The notes under the pieces were generated by a model, which made no database searches, was not told where the DNA came from, and was given only the letters and a program-made list of their open reading frames with translations. From Sinorhizobium numidicum (GTDB lineage Bacteria; Pseudomonadota; Alphaproteobacteria; Rhizobiales; Rhizobiaceae): a stretch of 64,000 nucleotides of DNA. This document shows, in pieces, positions 28,846-38,407 of this stretch (its first letter is position 1; each line of letters opens with the position of its first letter). The translations under genes and the position numbers were made by a program. The stretch is taken from the NCBI RefSeq assembly GCF_029892045.1, contig NZ_CP120368.1, positions 494,001 through 558,000 on the forward strand, read 5' to 3'.

Positions 28846-30164
28846 CCGACCTTGTTTCGCCTCCGGTGAGGGTCTCCACCCGGCCGGCCGAGACCCGCCG
28901 CGACATCGGCATCAAGCGCCGTTATGCCGCAGAGCGCCGGTTCCGCGTCTATGGCCTCAGCGCCATCGTGCTCGGGCTTTTCTTTCTGGCGCTGCTTCTC
29001 TCGACCGTTGTTTCGAAGGGTTACACCGCCTTTCTGCAGACGACGATCACGCTGCCGATCGAATTTTCCGAAAAAGTGATCGATCCGAAGAACGAGCGAG
29101 CGACCGATCCGAAGCAATTGTTGACGGCGAATTATCCGCTGCTCGTTCGCGACGCCCTCGTCAAGCAGCTCGGCATCGATCCGAAGAAGCGGCCGCTGGT
29201 CAAGCAGGCGACCGACATGGTCTCGGCGAGTGCCCGGACACAGTTGCGCGATCTCGTCGTTGCCGATCCGTCGGTTATCGGCAAGACGGTGCCGGTAACG
29301 CTGCTTGCCGAAGCGAACATCGACTCCGCCTTCAAAGGCCAGATCGACCTGTCGGTGAACGAATCCAATCGCAAGGTCAAGGACCAGCAGGTTGCCTGGA
29401 TGAACCAGCTCGCCGAGGCGGGCGTGCTGAAGAAAAGCTTCAACACTGGCATCTTCACCTTCGGGGCATCGAGCCGTCCGGAGGCGGCCGGCGTCGGCGT
29501 GGCGCTCATTGGCTCGCTCTACATGATGCTGATCGTTCTCGTTCTGTCGCTGCCGATCGGCGTGGCCGCCTCTATTTACCTCGAGGAGTTCGCGCCGAAG
29601 AACCGTCTCACCGATCTGATCGAAGTCAACATCAACAATCTCGCGGCCGTGCCGTCGATCGTCTACGGCCTTCTAGGTCTCGCCGTCTTCGTGAACTTCG
29701 CCGGGATGCCGCGTTCGGCTGCGCTCGTCGGCGGTTTGGTGCTGACGCTGATGACGCTGCCGACGATCATCATCGCGACGCGCGCGGCGCTCAAGGCCGT
29801 GCCGCCGTCGATCCGTGCCGCCGCGCTCGGCCTCGGCGCATCGAGGATGCAGACGATCTTCCATCATGTACTGCCGCTCGCCATGCCCGGCATCCTGACC
29901 GGCACGATCATCGGCCTGGCGCACGCGCTCGGCGAAACGGCGCCGTTGCTGCTGATCGGCATGGTCGCCTTCGTGGTGGACTATCCGGGCTCGCCGCTCG
30001 AGCCCTCCACGGCGCTGCCCGTGCAGATCTACATGTGGGCGAACGAGGCGGAGCGTGCCTTCGTGGAACGGACGTCGGGGGCGATCATTATTCTCCTGAT
30101 CTTCCTGGTGTTCATGAATCTCGGCGCAATTCTGTTGAGGCGTCGCTTTGAGCGCCGCTGGTAG
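28842..30164 (+). CDS. pstA: Phosphate ABC transporter permease PstA
   Basis: Second permease subunit, 440 residues, with one N-terminal span, a periplasmic insert of about 170 residues (about 60-220) and the six-span core. The EAA-type loop is at [20 protein letters not shown]. The insert is longer than in E. coli PstA, matching the long rhizobial PstC. The ATG overlaps the pstC stop (ATGA). Confidence 0.94.
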   Translation: MTDLVSPPVRVSTRPAETRRDIGIKRRYAAERRFRVYGLSAIVLGLFFLALLLSTVVSKGYTAFLQTTITLPIEFSEKVIDPKNERATDPKQLLTANYPLLVRDALVKQLGIDPKKRPLVKQATDMVSASARTQLRDLVVADPSVIGKTVPVTLLAEANIDSAFKGQIDLSVNESNRKVKDQQVAWMNQLAEAGVLKKSFNTGIFTFGASSRPEAAGVGVALIGSLYMMLIVLVLSLPIGVAASIYLEEFAPKNRLTDLIEVNINNLAAVPSIVYGLLGLAVFVNFAGMPRSAALVGGLVLTLMTLPTIIIATRAALKAVPPSIRAAALGLGASRMQTIFHHVLPLAMPGILTGTIIGLAHALGETAPLLLIGMVAFVVDYPGSPLEPSTALPVQIYMWANEAERAFVERTSGAIIILLIFLVFMNLGAILLRRRFERRW

Positions 30165-30177
30165 TGGGGTAAGGACT

Positions 30178-30993
30178 ATGAACATGCTGTCGGAAGCTAA
30201 AGTGGAAAAAGCTCTGGACCTGAAAATGAACACAGTGCCTTACAAGATGATCGGCAAGGATGTGTCGGTCTATTACGGCGAGAAGCGCGCGCTCTTCGAC
30301 GTCAATCTAAACATCCGCGAAAACACGGTCACGGCCCTGATCGGCCCGTCCGGCTGCGGCAAGTCGACCTTCTTGCGCACCCTGAACCGGATGAACGACA
30401 CGATCGAGAATTGCCGGGTTAGCGGCAGGATCACGCTCGACGAAGACGACGTTTACGATCCGAGCATCGATGTCGTTGAACTCCGCGCCCGCGTCGGCAT
30501 GGTATTCCAGAAACCGAACCCGTTCCCGAAGTCGATCTACGAGAATGTCGCCTACGGCCCCCGCATTCATGGTCTTGCCCGCACAAAAGCGGAATTCGAC
30601 GAGGTCGTGGAAACGAGCCTGCAGAAGGCGGGTCTCTTCAACGAAGTGAAGGATCGTCTGCATGAGCCCGGTACCGGCCTATCCGGGGGCCAGCAGCAGC
30701 GCCTCTGCATCGCGCGCGCGGTTGCCGTCAGCCCGGAAGTGATCCTGATGGACGAGCCGTGCTCGGCGCTCGACCCGATCGCAACGGCCAAGGTCGAGGA
30801 ACTTATCCACGAGCTGCGCGCCAATTTCACGATCGTCATCGTGACGCATTCGATGCAGCAGGCCGCACGCGTTTCGCAGCGCACCGCCATGTTCCACCTC
30901 GGCAACCTCGTCGAGGAGAACGATACCGACAAGATGTTCACCAATCCGGATGACCAGCGCACCCAGGACTACATCATGGGCCGCTTCGGCTGA
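30178..30993 (+). CDS. pstB: Phosphate ABC transporter ATP-binding protein
   Basis: ATPase of the phosphate importer, 271 residues. Walker [10 protein letters not shown], signature LSGGQQQR, Walker [14 protein letters not shown] and the H-loop [11 protein letters not shown] are intact. Two starts compete: ATG 30178 and ATG 30184. AAGGA at 30171-30175 fits the second better. Confidence 0.96.
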   Translation: MNMLSEAKVEKALDLKMNTVPYKMIGKDVSVYYGEKRALFDVNLNIRENTVTALIGPSGCGKSTFLRTLNRMNDTIENCRVSGRITLDEDDVYDPSIDVVELRARVGMVFQKPNPFPKSIYENVAYGPRIHGLARTKAEFDEVVETSLQKAGLFNEVKDRLHEPGTGLSGGQQQRLCIARAVAVSPEVILMDEPCSALDPIATAKVEELIHELRANFTIVIVTHSMQQAARVSQRTAMFHLGNLVEENDTDKMFTNPDDQRTQDYIMGRFG

Positions 30994-31048
30994 TGCCGGA
31001 GCCACGTCCGAACGCAAAACCTGAACGCGCCTGCAAGGATCGCCGACC

Positions 31049-31759
31049 ATGTCCACGCACATTATGTCCGCCTTTGACGAAGAACTGAAATACCTGACGC
31101 GCCGTATTTCGGAAATGGGAGGCCTCGCCGAGCAGATGGTGGCGGATTCCGTCCGAGCGCTGGTGAACTCCGACCTCGCACTGGCCCAGAAGGTGATTTC
31201 CGATGACGCGATGCTCGACGACGCGGAGCGTCAGATCGGCGAAAAGGCGATCATCACCATCGCCAAGCGCCAGCCGGTCGCCTCCGATCTCCGCGAGATC
31301 ATGGGCTCCATTCGCATCGCGGCGGATTTGGAACGGGTCGGCGACCTCGGCAAGAACACTGCGAAGCGCGTCATCGCGGTCGCCGGCTCCGGAATCCCGC
31401 GCAAGCTCGCCCGCGGTCTCGAACACCTGGCCGAGCTTGCTTTGGTCCAGCTCAAGGAAGTTCTCGACGTTTACGCCTCGCGTTCGCCGGAAAAGGCAAA
31501 CAGCATCCGTGAGCGGGACGAGGAGATCGACGCGATCTACACCTCGCTGTTTCGTGAGTTGCTCACGTACATGATGGAAGATCCGCGTAATATCACGCCT
31601 TGCACGCATCTTCTTTTCTGCGCCAAGAACATTGAACGCATCGGCGATCATGCAACGAATATCGCCGAAACGATCTACTACATGGCGACGGGTGCCCAGC
31701 CGGTGGGTGAACGGCCGAAGGATGACACGACCTCGACGCTGGGTTCGGTCACCGACTGA
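31049..31759 (+). CDS. phoU: Phosphate signalling protein PhoU
   Basis: Negative regulator linking PstSCAB to PhoR. The 236-residue, all-helical protein has two PhoU repeats, each with the metal-binding motif region: [16 protein letters not shown] and, in the C-terminal half, [15 protein letters not shown]. It lies 55 bp after pstB in the same orientation. Confidence 0.95.
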   Translation: MSTHIMSAFDEELKYLTRRISEMGGLAEQMVADSVRALVNSDLALAQKVISDDAMLDDAERQIGEKAIITIAKRQPVASDLREIMGSIRIAADLERVGDLGKNTAKRVIAVAGSGIPRKLARGLEHLAELALVQLKEVLDVYASRSPEKANSIRERDEEIDAIYTSLFRELLTYMMEDPRNITPCTHLLFCAKNIERIGDHATNIAETIYYMATGAQPVGERPKDDTTSTLGSVTD

Positions 31760-31837
31760 GCGCGGCTGAGCGTGCCACGGGGCATGCGTCAATCTTGCTC
31801 CGGTCGCGCTTCCGCACCGCACTGCCGTGGCACTCGC

Positions 31838-31893
31838 GTTCCAGCGGGATGAGGACAAGCATGCGCGGTTTTCCGCCCGCATCCCGCTCCAAC
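31838..31893. repeat. Rhizobial intergenic palindromic repeat (RIME-like) between phoU and phoB
   Basis: AGCGGGATG (31843-31851) pairs with CATCCCGCT (31880-31888), enclosing a nested GCGG-TTTT-CCGC hairpin. The shape and wording resemble RIME-type elements scattered in rhizobial genomes (from memory). A further inverted pair, GTGCCACGG/CCGTGGCAC, lies at 31772-31780 and 31825-31833. The element breaks the phoU-phoB gap of 206 bp. Confidence 0.5.
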
Positions 31894-31965
31894 TTATGAG
31901 GACCGATCGTGATTTTTGTTGTTTCGACCCAACTCATCGTGGTCCAGGTAAGGAGTCGTAGCTGA

Positions 31966-32649
31966 ATGTTGCCGAAGATAGCAGTTGTCGAGGACGAGGA
32001 AGCGCTGAGCGTGCTGCTGCGTTACAATCTCGAGGCCGAAGGTTTCGAAGTCGATACGATCCTTCGTGGCGACGAGGCGGAAATCCGCCTGCAGGAACGC
32101 TTGCCCGACCTTTTGATCCTCGATTGGATGCTGCCCGGCGTCTCGGGCATCGAGCTTTGCCGCAGGCTGCGCCAACGACCCGAGACGGAACGTCTGCCGA
32201 TCATCATGCTGACGGCGCGCGGCGAGGAAAGCGAGCGGGTGCGGGGTTTGGCGACCGGGGCCGACGACTATGTCGTCAAGCCGTTTTCGACGCCGGAACT
32301 GATGGCCAGGGTCAAGGCGATGCTGCGGCGGGCCAAGCCCGAGGTGCTTTCGACGCTTTTGCGCTGTGGAGATATCGAACTCGACCGCGAAACGCACCGC
32401 GTTCATCGCCGCAGCCGCGAAGTCCGCCTCGGGCCGACGGAGTTCCGTCTGCTGGAGTTCCTGATGTCCTCGCCGGGGCGTGTCTTCTCCCGTTCGCAAT
32501 TGCTGGATGGCGTGTGGGGACATGACATCTATGTCGATGAACGCACCGTCGACGTGCATGTCGGCCGCCTGCGCAAGGCGCTGAACTTCTCCAATATGCC
32601 CGATGTGATCAGAACGGTGCGCGGCGCAGGCTATTCGCTGGAAGGCTGA
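31966..32649 (+). CDS. phoB: Phosphate regulon response regulator PhoB
   Basis: Activator of the Pho regulon. The 227-residue protein has a receiver domain with acidic EDEE at 9-12, phospho-acceptor Asp 53 (LDWMLPGVSG) and Lys in VVKPFS, then a winged-helix DNA-binding domain (LGPTEFRLLEFL, RTVDVHVGRLRKAL, GYSLEG). AAGGAG lies about 11 nt before the ATG. The RIME-like element separates it from phoU, so it may also have its own promoter. Confidence 0.96.
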   Translation: MLPKIAVVEDEEALSVLLRYNLEAEGFEVDTILRGDEAEIRLQERLPDLLILDWMLPGVSGIELCRRLRQRPETERLPIIMLTARGEESERVRGLATGADDYVVKPFSTPELMARVKAMLRRAKPEVLSTLLRCGDIELDRETHRVHRRSREVRLGPTEFRLLEFLMSSPGRVFSRSQLLDGVWGHDIYVDERTVDVHVGRLRKALNFSNMPDVIRTVRGAGYSLEG

Positions 32650-32670
32650 GTTCTTCCCTCATCAGCTCTA

Positions 32671-32765
32671 CTGCGTGGTCCTTAAATCGGAGCCGATCTA
32701 AGGATAAAACCATGCAGCAGTTCAGAGTGCCGCAGCGACCTTTGTGCGTCTGAACGGCGCCGTAG
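32671..32765 (+). repeat. Intergenic palindromic repeat family, copy 1
   Basis: Contains CCTTAAATCGG-AG-CCGATCTAAGG (32680-32703), then AACCATGCAGCAGTTCAGAG, then a second half GTGCGTCTGAACGGCGCCGTAG. Related copies are at 43636-43739 (inverted) and 57150-57279 (same orientation), and a part copy at 57394-57441. It lies between phoB and the gcrA terminator. Confidence 0.75.
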
Positions 32766-32770
32766 GTAAG

Positions 32771-32791
32771 AAAAAGGGGCCGCATGGCCCC
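32771..32791 (-). terminator. Rho-independent terminator of gcrA
   Basis: Stem GGGGCC/GGCCCC with loop GCAT. On the minus strand it is followed by TTTTTCTTACC, 24 bp past the gcrA stop codon. Confidence 0.85.
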
Positions 32792-32814
32792 TCTTCGTTT
32801 GACTTTGCGAAATC

Positions 32815-33333
32815 CTAGCGGATACGCCGGCGCTCGGCGGAAGGCTGATAGGCGAGCCGCGCATGATAGCTGCAATAGGGCGAGGCTTCCGGTGAGTCGT
32901 TGCCGCAGAAGTGAAACTCTTCCTTCAACGGGTCGCCGATCGGCCACTTGCAGGTGCGCTCCGTGAGTTGCGTCAGCTCGAGGCGGCGCGACATCGGCAC
33001 AACAACGTTCGGAGCGAGGGCGAGATTCTGGTCGGCCACCAGATCGACCGCAACTTCCTCCTTGAGCACGGTTGCGCCGGCAGTGCGGGTGACGGTCCGG
33101 GTGGTGACGCGCGCGGCATAGTTCGGCGCGCGGGGTGCCGATGTGGTCCGCTTCGGACGAGCCGCGGCAGTCGTGCCGCCGGCCTTGGCGCGGCCCGGCA
33201 GGCTCAGCCGGTGCACCTTGCCGATGACCGCGTTGCGGCTGACACCACCCAGCTGCGCCGCAATCTGACTGGCGCTTAGGCCCTCGGACCATAGCTTCTT
33301 CAGTTTCTCCACCCGCTCGTCAGTCCAGTTCAT
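32815..33333 (-). CDS. gcrA: Cell cycle transcriptional regulator GcrA
   Basis: Alphaproteobacterial cell-cycle regulator that works with sigma-70 RNA polymerase at promoters carrying CcrM-methylated GANTC sites. The 172-residue protein has the N-terminal HTH (MNWTDERVEKLKKLWSEGLS, then SRNAVIGKVHRL), a Pro/Thr/Arg-rich linker and the C-terminal Cys/His part (CKWPIGDP, FCG, YCSYHARLAY). I take the ATG at 33333, with GGAGAG upstream; the GTG at 33339 is less likely. Four GANTC sites cluster upstream at 33477-33513. Confidence 0.95.
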   Translation of the reverse strand: MNWTDERVEKLKKLWSEGLSASQIAAQLGGVSRNAVIGKVHRLSLPGRAKAGGTTAAARPKRTTSAPRAPNYAARVTTRTVTRTAGATVLKEEVAVDLVADQNLALAPNVVVPMSRRLELTQLTERTCKWPIGDPLKEEFHFCGNDSPEASPYCSYHARLAYQPSAERRRIR

Positions 33334-33476
33334 CTGCACTCTCCGTTCTCGGCGTTGGGATGGCAGAATCCATCACCGGCCTCCGGAAAAATCCCGGAGT
33401 TACAACGCGATAACACTTTTGGTGACTAGGTCCGCCGCATGCGTCTAGTAATTGAATATTAACCTACTGGCAGGGT

Positions 33477-33513
33477 GACTCCGTGGCAAGAGTCGCGGGA
33501 ATCGCGCCGAATC
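33477..33513. promoter_or_regulatory. Cluster of four GANTC (CcrM methylation) sites between gcrA and argD
   Basis: GACTC at 33477, GAGTC at 33490, GAATC at 33499 and GAATC at 33509: four sites within 37 bp. A fifth GAATC is at 33366. They lie about 145-180 bp upstream of gcrA and 240-270 bp upstream of argD. The remainder of this 416-bp gap contains no gene that I can support. Confidence 0.7.
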
Positions 33514-33749
33514 GTTTTCGCACTTTTCCCCAACTTGCTGTCGGACCGTTGCATTTTTGCAAGCCCTGCCGAGCGATTTTTTCGCGCTGCGGAATCGGCG
33601 CCGGCGAAGCGGCTGCAAGCCTTGGTTTTGTTGACATTGCGGCGTGAAATGGGAATAGTGCCTGCGCCGCCGCAAGGCGGCATTTTTGATTTTATCGGAC
33701 CGGATATGTCCGATAGCAAATGCCGACAGATCGGAAGGAGAAGTTCGCC

Positions 33750-34949
33750 ATGGCCGCAACAACGCCGCTCTACGACACCTATTTGCGCGCGCCGTTGCGT
33801 TTCGAGCGAGGCGAAGGCGTTTGGCTGATCGCAGAAGACGGCACGCGCTATCTCGACTTTGCCGCCGGCGTCGCCGTCAATTCGCTCGGCCATGCCCATC
33901 CGCATCTTGTCGAGGCGTTGAAGGCACAGGCCGAGAAGGTCTGGCATCTTTCCAATCTCTATGAGATTCCGGGGCAAGAGAGCCTGGCGCGTCGGCTGAC
34001 GGCGGTGACTTTCGCGGACCGGGTGTTCTTCACCAATTCGGGCGCGGAGGCGCTTGAATGTGCGATCAAGACGGCGCGCCGCTATCATTTCGCCAAGGGG
34101 CACCCGGAAAAGTTCCACATCATCACGTTCGAGGGCGCCTTCCACGGCCGCACGATTGCGACGATCGCCGCCGGCGGTCAGCAGAAGTACATCGAAGGTT
34201 TCGGACCGAAGGCGCCGGGCTTCTATCAGGTGCCGTTCGGCGATCTCGCCGCGGTCAAGGATGCGATCACCGACGAGACGGCAGCGATCCTGATCGAGCC
34301 GATCCAGGGCGAGGGTGGTATTCGCCTGGCGTCGAAGGAGTTTCTGCAGGAGCTGCGCGCGCTCTGCGACGAATTCGGCCTTCTGTTGATCCTCGACGAG
34401 GTCCAGTGCGGCGTCGGGCGTACCGGCAAGCTCTTTGCTCATGAATGGGCCGGTATCCGGCCGGACATCATGGCGGTCGCGAAAGGAATCGGCGGCGGTT
34501 TCCCGCTTGGAGTCTGCCTTGCGACCGACGAGGCGGCTGTCGCGATGGTGGCCGGTACGCACGGTTCCACCTATGGCGGCAATCCGCTGGCAATGGCAGT
34601 CGGTAACGCGGTTCTCGACGTCATCCTGGCGGAGGGTTTTCTCGACCATGTTCGCGACGTCGCACTCGTCTTCCGCCAGGGCCTCGCTTCGCTAAAAGAT
34701 CGCTTCCCGGACGTGATCGAGGACATTCGCGGAGACGGGCTGATGCTTGGCATCAAGGCGAAGATACCGTCCGCCGACCTGCTGCAGGCGATCCGGGCCG
34801 AGAAGCTGCTTGCCGTTCCGGCGGGCGAAAACGTGTTGCGCCTGCTGCCGCCGCTGATTACGACCGCGGCGGAGGCCCGAGAAGGGCTGGCACGGATCGA
34901 GCGCGCCGCCGAAGCGGTGAGAAGCAAAAGCGGCAATGCCGCAGCCTAG
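33750..34949 (+). CDS. argD: Acetylornithine aminotransferase
   Basis: PLP enzyme of arginine synthesis (N-acetylornithine/N-acetylglutamate semialdehyde). The 399-residue protein has [20 protein letters not shown], the PLP-Asp motif [15 protein letters not shown] and the Schiff-base Lys in [22 protein letters not shown] precedes the ATG at 33750. It is followed by argF after 76 bp, forming an argD-argF unit. Confidence 0.95.
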   Translation: MAATTPLYDTYLRAPLRFERGEGVWLIAEDGTRYLDFAAGVAVNSLGHAHPHLVEALKAQAEKVWHLSNLYEIPGQESLARRLTAVTFADRVFFTNSGAEALECAIKTARRYHFAKGHPEKFHIITFEGAFHGRTIATIAAGGQQKYIEGFGPKAPGFYQVPFGDLAAVKDAITDETAAILIEPIQGEGGIRLASKEFLQELRALCDEFGLLLILDEVQCGVGRTGKLFAHEWAGIRPDIMAVAKGIGGGFPLGVCLATDEAAVAMVAGTHGSTYGGNPLAMAVGNAVLDVILAEGFLDHVRDVALVFRQGLASLKDRFPDVIEDIRGDGLMLGIKAKIPSADLLQAIRAEKLLAVPAGENVLRLLPPLITTAAEAREGLARIERAAEAVRSKSGNAAA

Positions 34950-35025
34950 GTTATGCTGCGTTCGGGTTGAATCAGACCCGTAAGCGTGATCGATTCCCGG
35001 TTTTTACCACAGGAAATACAGTATT

Positions 35026-35943
35026 ATGACTGGCACCAGACACTTTCTCGATCTCTCGGCCATGACGGCCGCCGACCTCCGGACGATCATCGACGATGCC
35101 CGCGTCCGAAAGACGGCGACCAAGGCCGGAACGGCCGAAAAGCCGCTCGCCGGCAAGATGCTCGCGATGATTTTCGAGAAGCCGTCCACGCGTACGCGCG
35201 TCTCCTTCGATGTCGGCATGCGTCAGCTCGGCGGCGAGACGCTGTTTCTCTCCGGGACCGAAATGCAGCTCGGCCGGGCCGAGACGATCGGAGATACGGC
35301 CAAGGTCCTGTCGCGCTATGTCGATGCAATCATGATCCGCACGACCGATCATCGTCGGCTGCTGGAACTGGCCGAGCACGCGACCGTGCCGGTCATCAAC
35401 GGGCTGACCGACGACACGCATCCCTGCCAGATCATGACCGACATCATGACCTTTGAAGAGCACCGCGGGCCGGTAAAGGGCAGGACGATCGCCTGGACGG
35501 GCGACGGCAACAACGTGCTCCACTCGCTGATCGAGGGATCGGCCCGCTTCGGCTACCGGATGAACATGGCCGTGCCGCTCGGCTCCGAGCCCGGGGACAA
35601 GTTCCTCAACTGGGCGCGCAACAACGGCGGCGAGATCCTGCTTTGCCATGAGGCGGAGCAGGCCGTCGCGGGCGCCGATTGCGTCGTCACCGACACCTGG
35701 GTGTCGATGAACCAGGAACACCGCGCCCGCGGGCACAACGTCTTCCAGCCGTATCAGGTCAACGAAGCGCTGATGAAACACGCCGCGCCGAACGCCCTGT
35801 TCATGCATTGCCTGCCGGCACATCGTGGAGAGGAGGTCACCGACGAAGTCATCGATGGCCCGCAGTCCGTGGTTTTCGACGAGGCGGAGAACCGGCTGCA
35901 CGCACAGAAATCGATCATCGCCTGGTGCATGGGCATCGTCTGA
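35026..35943 (+). CDS. argF: Ornithine carbamoyltransferase
   Basis: Condenses ornithine with carbamoyl phosphate to citrulline. The 305-residue protein has the carbamoyl-phosphate loop [11 protein letters not shown] (STRT at 54-57), [20 protein letters not shown] and the ornithine-binding [11 protein letters not shown] near residue 260. An anabolic role is inferred from argD upstream. The 294 bp after it hold no gene I recognise. Confidence 0.96.
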   Translation: MTGTRHFLDLSAMTAADLRTIIDDARVRKTATKAGTAEKPLAGKMLAMIFEKPSTRTRVSFDVGMRQLGGETLFLSGTEMQLGRAETIGDTAKVLSRYVDAIMIRTTDHRRLLELAEHATVPVINGLTDDTHPCQIMTDIMTFEEHRGPVKGRTIAWTGDGNNVLHSLIEGSARFGYRMNMAVPLGSEPGDKFLNWARNNGGEILLCHEAEQAVAGADCVVTDTWVSMNQEHRARGHNVFQPYQVNEALMKHAAPNALFMHCLPAHRGEEVTDEVIDGPQSVVFDEAENRLHAQKSIIAWCMGIV

Positions 35944-36237
35944 GGCGGCATTGGATCGTCCGGAGAACGCCGCCGCGATCGGGGCGGCACGGAAAGGCTA
36001 TTGAATTCGCAGTGCCGCGACACGATCTAGGCGGCATGGGCGGTTGCGGCGATTGCCGCTTAGGACCGCTTACCACTGTGCGATTTGGCGACAGCGCGTT
36101 TGCGAGCGCCTCGGCGAGATGCACAGACCTTCTGGACAAATCCGTTCACAGCGGGATCAAATAAGATAACGGGCAGGTTGCGCCGGGGCACGTCAGTGTT
36201 TTCGGCGCGGCCCTCGCCCGGACACAAGGAGCAAGCG

Positions 36238-37233
36238 ATGACAGAAACAGCACCGGGACTTGGTGAGTTCGATTTTGCCGGTGACGACCATGTCGTGCCC
36301 TTCCAGGTCGAAGAACTGGACGTACGCGGCCGGGCTGTCCAGCTCGGACCGATGCTGGACGCTATCTTGGAGCGGCACAACTATCCGCTGCCCGTGGCGC
36401 GGCTCGTCGCCGAGACAGTTGTACTGACTGTCCTGCTCGGCACATCGCTGAAATTCGAGGGCAAGCTGATCGTGCAGACGCAGAGCGACGGGCCGGTCGA
36501 TCTCGTCGTCGCAGATTTTTCGACGCCGGATCGTGTCCGCGCCTATGCGCGCTATAGCGACGAGGCTTTGGCCGCGGCTGAGCAGGGGGGGCGCACGGAG
36601 CCGCACCAGCTTCTCGGAAATGGCATCCTCGCGTTTACCATCGACCAGGGCGCTCATATGCAGCGCTATCAGGGTATCGTCGAGCTTGACGGTGCGACGC
36701 TCGAGGAGATTGCAGGGGTTTATTTCCGCCAGTCGGAACAGATCCCGACCAAAGTACGTCTCGGCGTCGCCGAACTCCTGGATCGCGACGAGAACGGCAA
36801 GCCGCGGCACCGCTGGCGCGCCGGCGGCATGGTGGCGCAGTTCCTGCCCGACGCGCTGGAGCGGATGCGCCAGCCGGACCTGCCGGGGGGTGATGGCGAC
36901 GAGGGTGACGACGAAGGTCTGTTCGAGGAGGACGATCTCTGGGCGGAAGCCAAGGTGATGGTCGAGACGATCGATACCGACGAGCTCACCGATCCGATGG
37001 TCGGCACCGAAAGATTGCTATATCGCTTGTTCCATGAGCGCGGCGTTCGCGTGTATCAGCCTCAGGCGGTCTATGATCGCTGCAGTTGCTCGCGCGAGAA
37101 GATTCGCAACGTCTTGGCGGGGCTCGGCAGCGACGATATCGAGAGCAGCATCGAGGATGGCCTGATCAAGGTCACCTGCGAATTCTGCTCCACCACCTAC
37201 CGCTTCGAGGCGAGTGAAGTCCGGCCCCAATAG
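36238..37233 (+). CDS. hslO: Redox-regulated chaperone Hsp33
   Basis: Cytosolic holdase activated by oxidation. The 331-residue protein ends in the zinc redox switch: RCSCSREK (Cys near 281 and 283) and TCEFCSTTY (Cys near 313 and 316). AAGGAG precedes the ATG at 36238. An acidic insert (DGDEGDDEGLFEEDDLWAE) near residues 219-240 is typical of the rhizobial form. It is tail-to-tail with apaG with only 5 bp between stop codons and no obvious terminator. Confidence 0.95.
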   Translation: MTETAPGLGEFDFAGDDHVVPFQVEELDVRGRAVQLGPMLDAILERHNYPLPVARLVAETVVLTVLLGTSLKFEGKLIVQTQSDGPVDLVVADFSTPDRVRAYARYSDEALAAAEQGGRTEPHQLLGNGILAFTIDQGAHMQRYQGIVELDGATLEEIAGVYFRQSEQIPTKVRLGVAELLDRDENGKPRHRWRAGGMVAQFLPDALERMRQPDLPGGDGDEGDDEGLFEEDDLWAEAKVMVETIDTDELTDPMVGTERLLYRLFHERGVRVYQPQAVYDRCSCSREKIRNVLAGLGSDDIESSIEDGLIKVTCEFCSTTYRFEASEVRPQ

Positions 37234-37238
37234 GCGCC

Positions 37239-37631
37239 TCAATTGAGGGTGCGGACAAGCCCGGGCGAGTCGAGCGAGAAGGCGGGGATCGCCACGTTGA
37301 AGGTTTCTCCGTCTTCCGCTTCCATGCTGTAGTGACCGAACATGACGCCGGACGGCGTGTCCAGCGGGCAACCGGACGAATATTCATATGTATCGCCCGG
37401 ATTGAGCAGCGGTTGTTCGCCGATGACGCCCGGACCGCTCACTTCGTCAACCTGCCCGTTCTCATCGGTAATGTGCCAGTAGCGGGTCATTAGGCGAACC
37501 GCGACTTCTGAGTGGTTCGATATTACGATGCGGTAGCCCCAGACATAACGACTGTCATCGGGATCCGACTGTTCTTCCAGGTAGTACGGCTCTACCGTGA
37601 CTTCTATGTCGCGAGTGAGTGCGCGATACAT
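37239..37631 (-). CDS. apaG: ApaG/CorD protein
   Basis: A 130-residue single-domain protein of the ApaG family (fibronectin-type fold, linked to cation resistance and Ap4A control in enterobacteria). It carries the conserved [34 protein letters not shown] and [19 protein letters not shown]. The ATG at 37631 is chosen because the product then has normal length; the frame is open to 37721. Confidence 0.93.
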   Translation of the reverse strand: MYRALTRDIEVTVEPYYLEEQSDPDDSRYVWGYRIVISNHSEVAVRLMTRYWHITDENGQVDEVSGPGVIGEQPLLNPGDTYEYSSGCPLDTPSGVMFGHYSMEAEDGETFNVAIPAFSLDSPGLVRTLN

Positions 37632-37743
37632 GTGCAATGCCCTGTTCCAAATCTGTTCGGGTATTCTACAGCAATAAGGTTTCGTCAAGAATAACGGCAA
37701 GATTACACGAATCGCATTCAAATTTCACGGAAGGCACAGGACG

Positions 37744-38358
37744 ATGCTCGACGGCGCAGTGCGCAGGCGGCTGGAACCCATTCTGAACCGGCTCGGCATC
37801 GCACTCGCGAACCGCGGCGTAAGTGCCGATGCCGTAACGATTTCCGGCCTCTGCCTCGGCCTTGCGGCAGCCTTTCTCATTTCCTGGCAATACTATCTTG
37901 CGGGCGCCGTCCTGATCCTCGTCAGCCGCCTGTGCGACGGCCTCGATGGAGCGGTCGCGCGCGCGAGCCGCAAGACCGACTTCGGCGGTTTCCTCGACAT
38001 CGTCCTTGACTTCGTCTTCTATGGCGCCATTCCGTTCGCCTTTATCATCGCTGATCCCGGCGCCAACGGCCTTGCCGGCGGACTGCTGCTCTTTTCGTTC
38101 TATGTCAACGGCTCGAGCTTCCTCGCCTATGCCATTATGGCCGAGAAGCGGGCAATGACGAGCGAGGTGCGCGGCGCGAAGTCGCTCTACTTCACGACGG
38201 GGCTTGCGGAGGCGACCGAAACCATTGCCTTCTTTCTAGCCTCCTGTCTCTTTCCCGGCTGGTTCCCGATGCTGGCGGTGATTTTCGCCTTCCTCTGCCT
38301 TTATACGGCTCTGTCGCGGGTCGTTCTCGCGGGCCAGACCTTTCGCGACCGGCACTGA
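37744..38358 (+). CDS. CDP-alcohol phosphotransferase family protein (canonical motif)
   Basis: Integral membrane enzyme of the CDP-alcohol phosphotransferase family, 204 residues, about six spans. The full active-site motif is present: CDGLDGAVARASRKTDFGGF continuing to D, that is D-x2-DG-x2-AR-x8-G-x3-D-x3-D. It makes a phospholipid from a CDP-lipid and an alcohol; the alcohol is not evident. It is divergent from apaG. It contrasts with the variant-motif paralogue at 17047. Confidence 0.86.
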   Translation: MLDGAVRRRLEPILNRLGIALANRGVSADAVTISGLCLGLAAAFLISWQYYLAGAVLILVSRLCDGLDGAVARASRKTDFGGFLDIVLDFVFYGAIPFAFIIADPGANGLAGGLLLFSFYVNGSSFLAYAIMAEKRAMTSEVRGAKSLYFTTGLAEATETIAFFLASCLFPGWFPMLAVIFAFLCLYTALSRVVLAGQTFRDRH

Positions 38359-38386
38359 AAAACCGCCCGCGCTCGCACGGGCGGTT
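38359..38386. terminator. Bidirectional terminator between the phosphotransferase gene and metZ
   Basis: Stem AACCGCCCG/CGGGCGGTT (38361-38369 and 38378-38386). On the minus strand it is followed by TTTTTCAG, giving a good terminator for metZ; on the plus strand the tail is CATTGTTTG. Confidence 0.78.
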
Positions 38387-38407
38387 CATTGTTTGCGATG
38401 CGGCCGA

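Noticed and set aside
31896..31961. 21-codon open frame ending 4 bp before phoB
   Set aside because: No ribosome binding site; it overlaps the RIME-like element border and the phoB ribosome binding site, so a leader peptide is not supported.
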